This document shows positions 24,664 through 36,912 of a stretch of 64,000 nt of DNA, piece after piece (the stretch's first letter is position 1; each line of letters begins with the position of its first letter). The notes under the pieces were generated by a model, which worked only from the letters and a program-made list of their open reading frames with translations, was not told the origin of the DNA and made no database searches. Origin of the DNA: Sisyra terminalis (lineage: Eukaryota; Arthropoda; Insecta; Neuroptera; Sisyridae); contig OY292274.1 of NCBI GenBank assembly GCA_958496175.1, positions 56,430,630-56,494,629 on the forward strand, in the 5' to 3' direction. The position numbers and the translations under genes are program-made.

Positions 24664-25215
24664 ATCACTGGAAAATAAAGAATTGCCATTTCGGGGACAT
24701 TCAGAACAAATTGAAGATTCTCGTAATGGTAATTTTTTACCGTAGAGCTTTTTGCTAAACTCGATCCTTTTTTGTTAGAACATTTAAAGTCCTACGCGAA
24801 TCCTGGTAATCGAAATACGTTGTACTTATCTAAAACAGTCTAGTACGCTAACGATTTGGAAAAGACTGTAAATGAATTTATTTTCGTACATTATCTTCTT
24901 AAAGATTCAATATTGAGGATATCCGAAAATAAATGAAATATGTTGCATCACGGAATCTTCGAAATCTAAACCCTAATGTTGACATTATTCTGTGCATTTT
25001 TTGAATCCTACCACTAAATTGTTCGGGAGAAAGATCTTTTTCCATCCTGGAAAGAGTGAAAAGTTATTCACGTGCAAGTGTGGGCCCAGATTTACTTAAT
25101 GCCCTGACATTATTATCTATTGAACCTCAATTAGCGTAAAAAATCGATTACGATAATATAATCGATGTTTTCCCCCGAATCAAGGCTAGAAAGAAGAAGT
25201 TTATATCGGAATTGA
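24664..25215 (+). mobile_element. hAT-superfamily transposase fragment, internally deleted
   Basis: The first block (24664-24900) reads SLENKELPFRGHSEQIEDS and NGNFL, then in another frame SYANPGNRNTLYLSKTV, a pattern shared by hAT transposases of the zinc-finger/DUF4371 type. The second block (about 25030-25200) reads RSFSILERVKSYSRASVGP, then DLLNALTLLSIEPQLA, a stop, and KIDYDNIIDVFPRIKARKK: the C-terminal dimerisation domain of hAT transposases. The catalytic middle is gone, and stops and frameshifts are present. It directly follows the Tc1-like fragment, so this area is a small graveyard of elements. Confidence 0.87.
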
Positions 25216-27420
25216 TAGTTCGAAAAAAGCTATAAGTTATATGAATCATTGAAATATATATTATTGAAATTAATAGAATTTAAAGAAAAAATATTTGTAA
25301 ATTCATACGAAGATTTGTTATAATTAATGAAAATTAATTTATAATTTAAATATTTGAAAAGTAGAATGTTAAGGAACTGCAAGAGTGGCATATCGAATAG
25401 GGCGGCAGGTATGTACATATATAGTATAGATGCAAGGCTTAAAATAGTTTAAATGAATATTTTCGTCAAAACCTCATAAACAAAAGATTAAAACACAACT
25501 TACGGCAAATAATTTCCTACATTTCATGAATGAATTTATATTTTCGAAACATTAAAAATAAATTATAATCTATCAAGCTACTTTTTATCGTTTTCATTGA
25601 TAAATTCTTGCCTGAAATTATCAAATTTCGCATTAGTCATCTGCATCATTTACATCACGCTATTCATCAATGACTGCATATGCAAATTCTTTGAATGTTT
25701 GTCGAAAAAAAAGTAGAGAAATGGAATTTGTAAACAAAATATTTTCTTTGTATGCATTTCTCCTGGTCATGAAGGTGGACATAGAAAATGCATATTAATC
25801 ATACAGATGCTGCACATACATATCTAATGTGTTCATCTCTTCTGAACAGCTATAATAAATGTGTAGCATTAGTAAATAGCAAATGACATAAATATATTAG
25901 TGTAATTAAAAGATATATAATCACACTAGTAATGTCCACACACTAGCCTCAAACTAGCAATTTCAAACTTCACTTTACAATGAAAGTTTTCCAATGAAAG
26001 TAATATTAGATTATATCTTCAAGGAACATAAACATGACAAATATTCAAATGAAAATTATAGCAATGTGATGTAAGGAAAATTCATAAAATTAATACGGTA
26101 AGCAATAATTTTTCCTCTCCATTAAAATTGGTAGCCAAAAGAAAAATGAAAGACAATTATCTAAAAAAATCAGAAGAAAAAATCTTCATTGAAGTTTTGT
26201 ATGGAAACGTTAAAAGAAAATTAGAAAAACAACATTATCAAGTGACCAGAGCACATAATATAAGGAGAGATAAATGGTGCAACGCCCAAATAGCATTTCA
26301 GTGCAATCTAAAAGTGACTAACTACATTATAGATGACTGCACTGGGAAAACAAAACAGTTTAGAGACCAATTACGACATAACTACATTGTCCACTCATAT
26401 TCGTAATTATACAAACAGAGAAAGATGGAGACAATTAATGGAACTCTCCCTATTTATATTTCATGAAAACTTTATCTAACCCTTTCCGTCATAATCCATC
26501 CCCGAAGAGAGAAAAATCTCGCACTCTAGAGACAAGACAAACAGATACATCCGTACATGTTCCGCGTATTTCTGTCTTTGTTATACCTAATAGTATTTTA
26601 AAAATTGGCCTCATTGGGAAAAGTTGCAGGAAAATGCACACTCACAATTTGGTAAAGCTGAGTCTGATCGTATTTACCCTCAGTGTTGCGGCGGAAATGT
26701 AAGTTAGTCACCCCTTTAGTTCGATAAATGACGGATTAGGCTTGAAAGGGTTAAAGGCATTGATGTATTATTTGTTTCAAATAAACAAGGGGTTGTAATG
26801 ACGCACACACTTATTCACACGTGATGAAGGACATCAGGGATTGGTTTAAGATCACCGGCTTTACACATATGATGAACATATAATCAAAGATTAAAAATTC
26901 TGTATTGTTGGTGTTTGAATTTGGCAAATTGATTTATTACGATTTGCGAGAGATGTGCATTTCGTCCGTCTTTCCGTTCTTTGGCGTTATCTTTTATTTT
27001 ACACATGGGAATGACATTGGCTAGGAGAAATATATAGAAGAACTAGAAGAAAGGGTAGAACTAACAACTAATCCACGTTAATGATCAACGCAGCAATTTG
27101 CCCTTAGTTTCCCTTGCAACAGCAAACAATCGCATTAGTGAGCTGCGACATGACCGCTAACTCTAATGCTTTCCACCATTTGACCATTCTCTTTCCACCC
27201 TCTCTGATGTATGCACGTACGTGAGAGTATAGCTGGTTAGTGAGTGTAGGGTGGTTATTTGATTTCTCGTCATTATCCCTTTGTGATGTGTTTTATATGA
27301 CTTCAGTTTATTGTGTTTGTTTTTCTAAACAGATCAATTGTATAAATTATAAACAGCAGCTCAATGTTCCAATTTATTGCATCAGTTCACTTATTCAATT
27401 GATCAAAATATTTTTCAAAA
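25216..27420. other. hth intron segment, no identified gene
   Basis: Mostly A+T-rich. A 92-codon plus ORF at 26128-26406 (contains NIRRDKWCNAQIAFQCNLKV) has fair residue balance but no family I recognise. A G+C-richer block at about 26700-27240 contains no frame of note. Confidence 0.35.
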
Positions 27421-28104
27421 TATTCATTAATTAAGGGTCAAACTCTATAGCAATGAAATTCGGTAGCTGCATAGAATTATACAGGATATAATTTTATGGG
27501 AAAAATTGCACAAAAATACAAACGGCACTAACCGCTAATATTTATTATTGTGAGCTTTCGTTTCCAAAAAGCTTTTCAGAACTATTAGAACTGAATATTT
27601 TCATTACTATAAACGAGTGAAAGATCCAAAAGAACAAGGCGGTAAGCATAAATGTAGTAAAAAGCTTATAAGGAATAAGATTTTGAGATATTCCTTAACT
27701 ATCAGGAAGCAGAGTAGGAAGCTGTCAATTACAATATACAAGCAATAAAGCTTTGTATCATGAATTTTTTTTACTAAGTTTTTTCTGATAAGTTACCTTA
27801 TAATTAATAACTAATAAAAAGTGGATTAGGCAAAAATTCGATAAATTTATTTTTAAATTACAAATTTTCTTTCTATTTTTTCCGTTTTTCCATTACTTTT
27901 TGGACATTGTGCATAAAAGGCTCCGATAAGTTCGTAAAGTTCAGATAAAAAATTCTACCCCAAATTACTGATCAAAGTGTTTGTCTTTTTTCAATAAATT
28001 TTACTAAGTACCTAGTTTTGGGAACCTTGATTTTTCATTGTTTTGTTTTATGAAAGATCAAAAGTTTGCAATAACCATAGAAGCTTATTAGCTTTAATTG
28101 CTGA

Positions 28105-28120
28105 AGGCCGCATGCGGCCT
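28105..28120. repeat. 16-bp perfect palindrome AGGCCGCATGCGGCCT
   Basis: A perfect palindrome, very G+C-rich within A+T-rich sequence, conserved exactly in the second tandem copy at 29188-29203. Confidence 0.9.
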
Positions 28121-29187
28121 CGAGACTAAATTTCTCACCTCTGTTTTATAAGAGAAAAAAAAAAGTTTATCTTTAATATGGTTTACTATGCATACATATG
28201 TATTTTTTAAAATATTTATTAATTAAGGGTCAAACTTTATACTGATAAAATTCGGTGGCTGCATAGAATTATACAGGATATAATTTTATGGGAAAAATTG
28301 CACAACAATAAAACGGCACTAACCGCTAATATTTACTATTGTGAGCTTTCGTTTCCAAAAACCTTGCTTTTAAGAATTATTAGTTTATGATTATAATGAT
28401 TTTATAAAGAAAAATCATCTATGATTTTTCTAATATATCCATCAAAATATTTAGAAGTATAAAACATCAATATAATTAAAAAAAAAATAGTTTTTAACTT
28501 GTAAATTATAAATGTTGCGGGTATATATTTTTTTTCGGAAAAACTGATGTGTACTTTAAGTCTTGTGTCATCCATTTCATATACGTTCTTTATTCTCATG
28601 GAAATTTATGGGACATCAATTTATAGAATAAAATTTTCGTACACTGAGGCTATTTGCCTAAAATTATTTAGGTAAAAAAGCACTATCTTATAATACGATG
28701 CTTTTATTATTTTATTACTTTGAACGAGTAAGACCCAAAAGTACTAGGGGGTAAGTTTAAATGTAGTAAAAAGCTTATTAGGATTAATAAAATTTTGATA
28801 TATTCCTTAATTATCAGGAAGGAAAGTAGGAAGCTGTCAACTACAATATACAAGCGATTAAGCTCATAAATTTTTTCTGATAAGTTACCTTATAGTTAAT
28901 AACTAATAAAAAGTGAATTCGGTGGAAATTCGATAAGGTTGTATCTGAGTATAAATTTTCTTTCAATACTTTCCGTTTTTCCAATGCTTTTTGAATACTC
29001 TACGTACAAAATGGCTCCGATAAGTTTATAAAGTTCAGATAAAAAATTACTGAACTGATCGTTTTTTTATCTTCATTAAATTTTGCTAAATACCGGTTTT
29101 TTGGAACCTTGATTTTTCATTGTTTGGTTTTATGAAAGATCAAAAAATATGCAATAACCATAGAAGATTATGAGCTTTAACTGCTGA

Positions 29188-29203
29188 AGGCCGCATGCGG
29201 CCT
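29188..29203. repeat. 16-bp perfect palindrome, second copy
   Basis: Identical to 28105-28120 while neighbouring bases differ between the two tandem copies. Confidence 0.9.
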
Positions 29204-29285
29204 CGAAACTAAATTTCGCACCTCTGTTTTATAAGAGAAAAAAAAAATGTTTACCTTAAATATGGTTTACTATGCATACATTTTA

Positions 29286-32213
29286 ACATATTTGATATCG
29301 AAATTGGCGTTATAGTATAGAAAAGATGTTAACATTTCACGGTGAAATTATACACAAAAGTCATTTTTTGCTGTAGGTGAGAAGTAGGTACCTGTTTCGC
29401 TGAAATACATTTTTATATGTTAAGAAAATATTTGATCATTTGATGTAACAATTGAAGTGCATAAGATGAAAACTAGCCGTTCGTGCAATCGTTACGAAAA
29501 CAGATGCTTAACCGTGCATAATTTGTAATCGTGACTTCAATCTTTTAAACGTGTACAACTCGTAGTTTGGTCTACAGAGAAAAAAAAAATAGGAAAAAAA
29601 TCCGTAAAGAATTTATCTCTTTGACAGGCGCATCGAAGTATGGAAAGATTAACAATATGATATTCCTATAATTTAAAATTTCCCCAAAAAATTTTTTCGG
29701 ACCGTAAAATCAAAAGTGTATTTGGTACAAGTGGTAAATGAAGAATATACAAAATACGTATGTGTTAGAAAGGTTGAGGAAGATGAGTACAAGGCCATGT
29801 GTTGTTATAATAATACGAATGAGGATGAGACTGACGATGAGACGAAGGCGATGGGGACTCCTGCGCCTGCTATGCTCTTATATGTCGGTAGTTCCGTTAC
29901 TTGTAGGTGGGTAACGGTGGTGACTCTACTGTAGGGTGGCTCTGGAGCTTTTGCGGGACGAATGCTGCTAAGGGAAGCTTTCCACCCCCGGAGGCCGCGC
30001 GCCGGCGGGCACCAGATAAGAGAATTGCACTGTCAAGTCAGAATGATATATTTGGCCAACATTTCCATACTGTTCGCTCTCTCAATGTCGCTATTCTGTC
30101 TCACTTACTCACGCCACTCTTTGTTCTACTGCAGATATGCTTAAAATCCAACCAATTGAACGCGCTTTTTTTCTATATTTTCTTTTGCGAAAGTATGTGT
30201 GCTGGAATATGCCCGTTGTGACGAGCTTTGTTTGCGGTATTTTTTGAATCTCTGATTTTATTGGAATATGTGGACGCAATTATTTTTATTGTTTTTCTTT
30301 CCTTTATATCGTTTGGTTTAACAAAAGGCGAGCAGTGTTATTGTCGGCATCGAATTTCCATATTTTGACAATATAAAAGCAAAAAATATTCTTTTTGTGT
30401 TTAAATTATTTACTTAATAGAAAACTGATTTTTTGGCATGGCGTCAAATATTACAGAATCAATTTTCTTTTCTCATCTTACAACTCCCATACGAATATTC
30501 GTCAGTGTTCCTTAAAATGAAGTAGCCTTGTCAAAAGTGGAACAGATGGACAAACAGACTGACATGAAAAGCCAAGTAAACATCTGTATCAAGTGATTTA
30601 GTATCTCAGGACAAGTTTTGTCATATCAAATCACTAATATTCAATGGAAAATATCGACATGATCACAACAGCTTTTAATTCCATATTTGTATAGTCTTCG
30701 TTTTCTTCCGAAAGCTTAAGCTTTCAATATCGTCAAGTTACAAGACTTTGACTAGAACAATAACCATTTTATTAACCTTACTATAAGAATAGATCGTTTT
30801 TCTTGAACCAAAGTTTCAGACTTTTTTTATTGAATATTAATTTTTTCGACTGTTGTCGCCTCTTTGGAACTTGTCTCGAGAAAAACCTCTCGTAACATCG
30901 ATGCCATTAACAACCAGTACGGTTGATGATCTTTTTTCTTCATTCACTTGATTTTTCATTCTCTACAACTATAATAATTATTGATGTTTGTGGTTAAGGT
31001 GTACGCTTGACTGGTCCGGTAACAATAAGTGATCATTGTAAGTAGGCGGCTTGCAGCATCATCAGTCATGCGGTTGACAGGCGATTCTTCGCTAATCGTG
31101 ACTGCATTGTCGGTGGTCAGTCATATGCGAGAATAAAATATCCAGCGAAAGACGCATCTTCACGTTTCTTTGCTCCAAGATGACAGAAAAATCTTACAAA
31201 TACTATTTTTATATAAAAATATAAATACCGAAGATTTTCAAGACCATGACACCGAATTATATATGTAAGAAAAAAATCCGGTCACTAACTTTTTTTTTCT
31301 GATTTAATACGAAGTTCTTTATAGCATATCGATAAATTTATAACAGAATTCAAAATATGTGCTCTCAATTTATAGCTAAACGAACTGATACTAATCAAAA
31401 ACAATATCATCAATCACCAATTGATGACCCTCAATAAAATAAATAAGTTAAATTTAATTAAATGTCAAGTTTTCATGATTACCGAGGCGTAAAAAGATAG
31501 CAAATTTTTCAAAGAAGTCCTAATTTTTTTGAATAATCATTTTAGTCCATGAAAAATGAATATTTATCCATTTCCCATTTTCTTTGCGATTCATTTCCCA
31601 TATCTGACAAATATCTTTAGTATCACAGGGTTCGAAAAGACCAAATAGATGTATACCTCAACTTTACTAATAACTAAAAAATAAATCGCTATATATTTAT
31701 AAAGCGTTACCCATTAATTTATTTCTTGATTTAATACTAATTTTTGCACAAAAATTCGAAATCTGTGCAATTAGGAACGATACAAAAGAAATGCAAATAA
31801 AAACAATAACTTTAAGTTATTTCTGTGATTTTAGGAAAGAATTGTAAATGTTTATTGTAGAATTGTATCAGCTTTTCTTTTCAAAAATTTCCAATATTCT
31901 GTATTTTCCCTACATGTGAGGATAAAATTCATTTCGATTAATTAAGTTTATAAAGGTTACAAAACGCCCAAACACTTTACTCAAATCATCCAATTCAATG
32001 ATGCTTAACTTCAAAAATAAGATACAAACACTATTTAAAATATTTAAATTTCCGATGTGACCAAAAATTATTGATTAAATACTAACGAAACGTTGGTTAC
32101 TTTTTGAACAAATATTTTAATTTTTTTTTTCAAAAAAATGGCGAAATATTTCATAACTGAAGATATTAAGAAGTTTGAAATATTTAAATACTTTAAATTG
32201 TTTTAAAAGTAAA
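29286..32213. other. hth intron segment with one G+C-rich block
   Basis: The block 29790-30240 is the most G+C-rich patch of this part of the intron (core GAGGCCGCGCGCCGGCGGGC near 29991). Both strands are open over parts of it, but no frame matches a known protein. A smaller complex block lies at 31000-31180. The rest is A+T-rich with nothing recognised. Confidence 0.35.
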
Positions 32214-32216
32214 CTA

Positions 32217-33089
32217 GGAGTGTCAATATGAAACCGGAATTTATCAATATGTAGTAGTGGCGACCAATAGAGAGTCTACCAAACTATGCCATTGAGATAA
32301 ATGTTTTGTTTTGAAATGTGGTAAAAAAAATTAAATTCATAAAAGTGTAAATTCCGATGATTTCATAGCTTTTAATTGCATTGAACATGTCGAATTTTGT
32401 GCCTACAAAGTAGGATTCACGAACAGCATTGATTACTATTTAAACAAAATCTGCTACGGAACCACGTCGAATGCCTATTGAAGCTTTCGTTGAACATACT
32501 CTTCGTAAATATCTGTGCTTTAAGAGGTTTTAAAAATTAAAAATGGCGATATTGATGTGAAAAACGAAGAACGTGGAAAACCATCGAAAAAGTGTAGACA
32601 TCGAATTGTAAGAGTTATTGGATGCTAATGGTTGTCAAACGAAACTTAAACTTTCGATAGTACTTTAAACCCAGCTTTTGGATGAAAAATTAGAATATCA
32701 AAATAAGCAATATAAAGTGATTTTGATACATGGTAATTCCCCTGGCCACAAAGAAAAACAAGTGAAATCTATGATTGAGGAGTTCAGTTTAGAAATATTT
32801 TCACATGCAGCTTCGTCTCCAGATTTGGTTTCTATAGATTTTTACTTATTTGCGTCGATGGGGTACACACTTCTGAGCAGAACTTTACATCTTACGAAGA
32901 TCTACAAAAACGAACTTATTGACGGTTTTGCTCAAAAAATGAACATTTTTTATGGCATAGTATCCATTAATAGTTTAAAAGATGGTAAAAATGTAGTTAG
33001 TAAAGGAAATTATTTTAAATAAAATAAGTATCTTCAAAATAAAGAAAGCTTTCTTATCAGAAAAAAAATCGGTTTCTAATAAAAGCATC
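32217..33089 (+). mobile_element. mariner element, internally deleted, with terminal inverted repeats
   Basis: The left end GGAGTGTCAATATGAAACCG and the right end (reverse complement GATGCTTTTATTAGAAACCG) match as mariner-type inverted repeats and are flanked by TA. Length is about 870 bp against about 1.3 kb for a full mariner. The interior has remnants of the N-terminal helix-turn-helix region in several frames (near 32510-32590, KNGDIDVKNEERGKPSKK) and the C-terminal catalytic part at 32678-33022, with the part between deleted. Confidence 0.88.
32678..33022 (+). pseudogene. mariner transposase C-terminal half, catalytic Asp lost
   Basis: The frame reads NKQYKVILIHGNSPGHKEKQ, further on SSPDLVSIDFYLFASMGYTL, and ends GNYFK, the normal mariner ending. 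The second catalytic Asp (HDN in active elements) is Gly in HGN here. The third Asp (SIDFYLF) is present, with exactly 34 residues between the two positions, the DD34D spacing of mariner. The transposase is dead: catalytic residue changed and the N-terminal half broken. Confidence 0.9.
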
Positions 33090-35348
33090 TAGTAATGAGT
33101 AGGTAAATTTGTTTATTCAAGGAGTAATCAAACTATTGAAAGATGAAAAAACGATAGTCTGTTATATGATTGTAAAAATATTTCGCTGTAATATATTCAA
33201 TATTGATTTAAATAGGACTTATAAACATTTAGATTTGATACTTAAGAATTACAATTTATGTTCAAAGTTATTTATTTTATTTAAAACAGTTACAACGTTA
33301 TAAACATTTATCCAATAAAAAATAAATCTATTAGAGCTTTTATTAGAAACATTATTTGTTTGAGATAAGAGTTTACGGCTCAATAATACACGTGTAAAAA
33401 GATAAGAACGTGAATAAAAGCCCTCCAATTTTAAATAGTTTAATCCAAAAGAAAGTTTATCGTATATGGGAAAAGATTTGAGTGTTTGCACGAGTTGTTT
33501 GCGAAATTCATCTTTATAAAAATGTAATTACCGAAATTCATAAGACAAACTTCTATCAAATAAAGTTTGTGTTTTATGGCAATGAAATACAATTCAAAAT
33601 TTATTCAATGACTTGTTTTCTTGTTATTGTCCAAATTCTTTCCTATCTTGAAGACGACGGTTAAGATAAGATTAAATTACGTTGAAAAAAGGGAATCCCA
33701 TTGAAAATAATATAAATAAAAAAAATATCGAAGAATTTTAATATTTTTTCCAACGAAATGACTGTGTCGACTTCAAAGTAAACCACATCGTTTAACAGCA
33801 AGCAAAACGCTCAAGCATTTATGGTTTTGTCGGTGAATAAATCAGATTTTCTCATCAGATAACTAATAAAATATGTCAAACAAGTCTCCAAATGGACAGA
33901 TAAAGAAATAACCATTGAGAACAGACCAGAAACCAATGTCCAATACGCCCAATGGCTGATGTGGATTATTAACCACTTGGAACTTGTCCATAAACCACGA
34001 AATGGATGGGACAGGATGGATCGTTCTATGGAACGACATTATCGTGCGCATTTACAATTTTCAATAATACCTGCTGTGTGTCTTCGTTTTATTTTTTATT
34101 TATTTTTTTTTAATTTATCTTTAAAGTTTTTCTCATCGAATCAATTGAATACTCTTGGAATGTGTTTCATATCGAATTATCGAACCAAATTTTTTATCCG
34201 TACCTAAAGAAGGTTTTATTTATTTGTAACGAAACGATCTTACCCGAACCAATTCTGATAATGAAGATGCTTGTTGGAAACACTCACCTGAAACGAAAGC
34301 AAAAAAATCGATTAGTAAATCAAGTTTTTCTCAAAGTGATAAAACAAATTTAACGGTACACCATTTGCTTTTTTTAACCCAACTAAAGAACTTATGGATT
34401 TTTCTGAATAATTGAAAATTGTAACTTTTTTTATAAAAGACAATATCATAAAAATTTAAATGTTATCTCCTCGACAGTGGAATATAATTTAAATTTGGAG
34501 CTTTTTTCGTATGGTATTGTATCAAATGCAATCGAATACCATCCCTTCGTTTATTTCTTTGTGTCCAAAATGTATACGTATGTGAGTGTTGCTTTTGAAA
34601 AGAAGTTTTCATTGTCGGTTTTGATCGAAGAACGTGTGGAATGTGGACACAGGTATCAAACGTCGCTATGGTTATGTAGTTGTTTGTTTATTTTTTATTC
34701 AAAGATACAATGATACAATCTCTATGTCCAGTTTATTGAAAGGAGAGCGAGAGATGGTTTTATGTGACACCGTCTTTATTCATATGTGGACATATGCATT
34801 ACCCATTTTTATAATGGTCCAACTGTGATTTATCATCGACTCCTATCTTCCAAATCAAGTGTGATGCTTGGTGTTATATTTCCCACACTATTTAGTATCA
34901 CCTGAGTACGTTGTATTCGTACAGTTTTTATTATCGTTTCACTTCTTTTTTTCTTCTTTTTCTTTCCAACTATTTGCTTGAATTATTTTCATGCTACTCA
35001 AAAATATCAATTTAATTTATATGATTTCATATGACAGCATTTATATTTTTATACTTCATATATTTTTTTTCAAATATGCCAATGAACCATATATGTTTCG
35101 TTGATTGGGATTTAATTGATTGAAAATAGTTTTAATTAAGCAATCAATTCTAGTTATTAGTGTAAAAAGTTTCAAATTTCCACGTTTTGAAATATCAATA
35201 CCAAAAAAATGTTCCATATTAATTTCATTATTCGAACTCTTATCAACAATGTAGGTCAAAGTCAAAAAGTTGAGAATGTTTTTGGTCCATTTTTTCCATG
35301 TAAAACCACAAATTATTTTTTTTTGTTGTCGAAATTTTAAATAATTTG
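33090..35348. other. hth intron segment; one coding-like block of unknown origin
   Basis: A+T-rich except for 33870-34070 (listed separately) and a moderately complex block at 34560-34920. No other feature. Confidence 0.35.
33863..34207 (+). other. unidentified ORF with a protein-like core
   Basis: The frame has no ATG start of its own at the left (it follows a TAA at 33860) and reads VSKWTDKEITIENRPETN, VQYAQWLMWIINHLELVH and KPRNGWDRMDRSMERHYRAH before passing into Phe/Leu-rich chance sequence after about 34075. The core is rich in Trp, Arg, His, Asp and Met, unusual for random A+T-rich DNA. The opposite strand is also open across it. I do not recognise a family. It could be an old exon or pseudogene piece, a mobile-element fragment, or chance in a G+C-richer block. 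Confidence 0.22.
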
Positions 35349-35968
35349 TAGTGTTCGACCGAAACTAGCTTTTACGGCCAAAACAAAAACGGAATTTTGG
35401 CATTAGTCATAGTTTCAGCCAAAACCGAAATTGTCATATAAGGTCATCTTTTCGAAAGAAAAAAAGTTAATCATAATTAGTCAATTTTTACTTTTAAATT
35501 CTGTAGGTATTTAATATTCTTTAATCTTTTATATTTGAGCTAATCTTTATCGTAACATATTATTTCCACTTCTTATTTCAAATAAATTATTTGTGCTAAA
35601 ATAAGGGGTGGATTTGAAAGAAATACACCTTATATTTATTTTTAATATTAGTTATGAATACCATAAAAAAGTTATGAAACAAAATTACTTTTTGCCTAAT
35701 ATGTTTAGTTACACTAAACAGAAAGCACTGTTTCTTATGGCATAAAAACAAAATAATTTTCTCCAAGCTTTGGTCACTTTGCTCGAACTAGAAAAAATAT
35801 TAAAACTAATTTTAGTCAACTGATAATTATCTGTATTCATAGTTGAAGAATCTAATATTATAGGTGAGAAACAATAATTTCTCAATATTTTTATCTCACG
35901 AATTCAGTTTCGGTTTCGATCATAAGGAGGCTAAACGACAGCCGAAACCGAAAGTTCACCGAATACTA
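35349..35968. mobile_element. non-autonomous hAT-like element with 8-bp target duplication
   Basis: The ends are TAGTGTTCGACCGAAAC and, reverse-complemented, TAGTATTCGGTGAACTTTCG. The flanks are ATAATTTG (35341-35348) and ATAGTTTG (35969-35976), an 8-bp target-site duplication with one mismatch, as made by hAT elements. Subterminal regions are rich in CCGAAAC/GTTTCGG words in both orientations. The element is 620 bp and has no transposase frame. Confidence 0.8.
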
Positions 35969-36889
35969 ATAGTTTGTTTTTAAAACAATTCTAAGATTTT
36001 TAACTTTCTGTAACTTACTAATGAATAAAAGAATTAATACTTTTTTCTTGAAATTTGCTCTTTTATGTTAAATACAAAAGTATTGGAATAATTTTCTTCA
36101 TAAGTCATCAAAACATGAATCTGTTATTCTGGATAGCTATCGGAACATTTCTAATTAATAAATTGTTGATTAGAAATCACTATTTTTTAAAAAGTAGTAA
36201 AGACTTAAGACATACGTTTCTTTAACAAGGGGGAGGAATAGTTTTCACTCAAAATGGTTAAATTTATGAATTTAGGTAAATCTTATTATGTGGTGAGCTT
36301 TTTAGGTACTTTATAGTTTTGAAAAGAGGAGTGGTTTTGGAGGGAATAAACACTGTACTAACTCGTAAATAATTTAGATACTGGTGTTGGGGATTTAAAT
36401 CCTTGCAAGAAGTATTTGAAATGCAATTAAAATTTAATTAAAAATACAAAAGACTAACAGGATTGGCAAATGTTTAGCGTATTGAGTGAAATCGAAGCAA
36501 AGCTGAAGCAATGGAATTACCAAAAATGGGTGAGATGAGTCTGAGGACATTGTTTGGATGGTGATGATATGAATGTATTTCGCTCACCATCTACGTCCTC
36601 CAACTACCACGACAACTAAGTCTTTTTACTCGATTACAATGCGAGCAACCCCCTGTTAACATAAGTAACTAGATACACGACGAGGATAACATTGTCTGCA
36701 TAATCTTTTTATTCAAATAAATTCACGTAAGTAATTCATTTAGGTACAAGTATAGTATTACTGATGCATTCGCAGAGCATCCATTACAAAATCCTTTTAC
36801 ATTCCGAACGGCAAGGCAAACAATGGTTCTATTAACGGCTTTTGTTGAAACTCTCCTCACTTCGTGTACACATTCACAAATACACTTAC

Positions 36890-36912
36890 ATATATATATA
36901 TATATATATATT
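36890..36912. repeat. TA microsatellite
   Basis: Ten uninterrupted TA units following CATATA-like sequence. Confidence 0.9.

Larger units (their letters stand above)
27421..29285. repeat. local tandem duplication, units about 785 and 1070 bp
   Basis: Copy 1 is about 27421-28205 and copy 2 about 28215-29285. Both start ATTAATTAAGGGTCAAAC, share CATAGAATTATACAGGATAT, CGGCACTAACCGCTAATATT, TGTAGTAAAAAGCTTAT, CTGAAGGCCGCATGCGGCCT, and end ATGGTTTACTATGCATACAT. Copy 2 carries about 300 extra bases (about 28365-28690) that interrupt the shared order. No coding frame is shared. The unit may be a mobile element duplicated in place, but no terminal repeats were found. Confidence 0.9.

Noticed and set aside
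26128..26406. 92-codon plus ORF rich in Lys, Arg and Asn
   Set aside because: Residue balance is fair, but there is no recognisable family, no splice context and no neighbouring coding signal. Mentioned in the segment note only.
29907..30221. 104-codon plus ORF in the G+C-rich block
   Set aside because: It starts and ends in low-complexity frames, overlaps other open frames, and shows no recognisable motif. The block is reported as a finding, not a gene.
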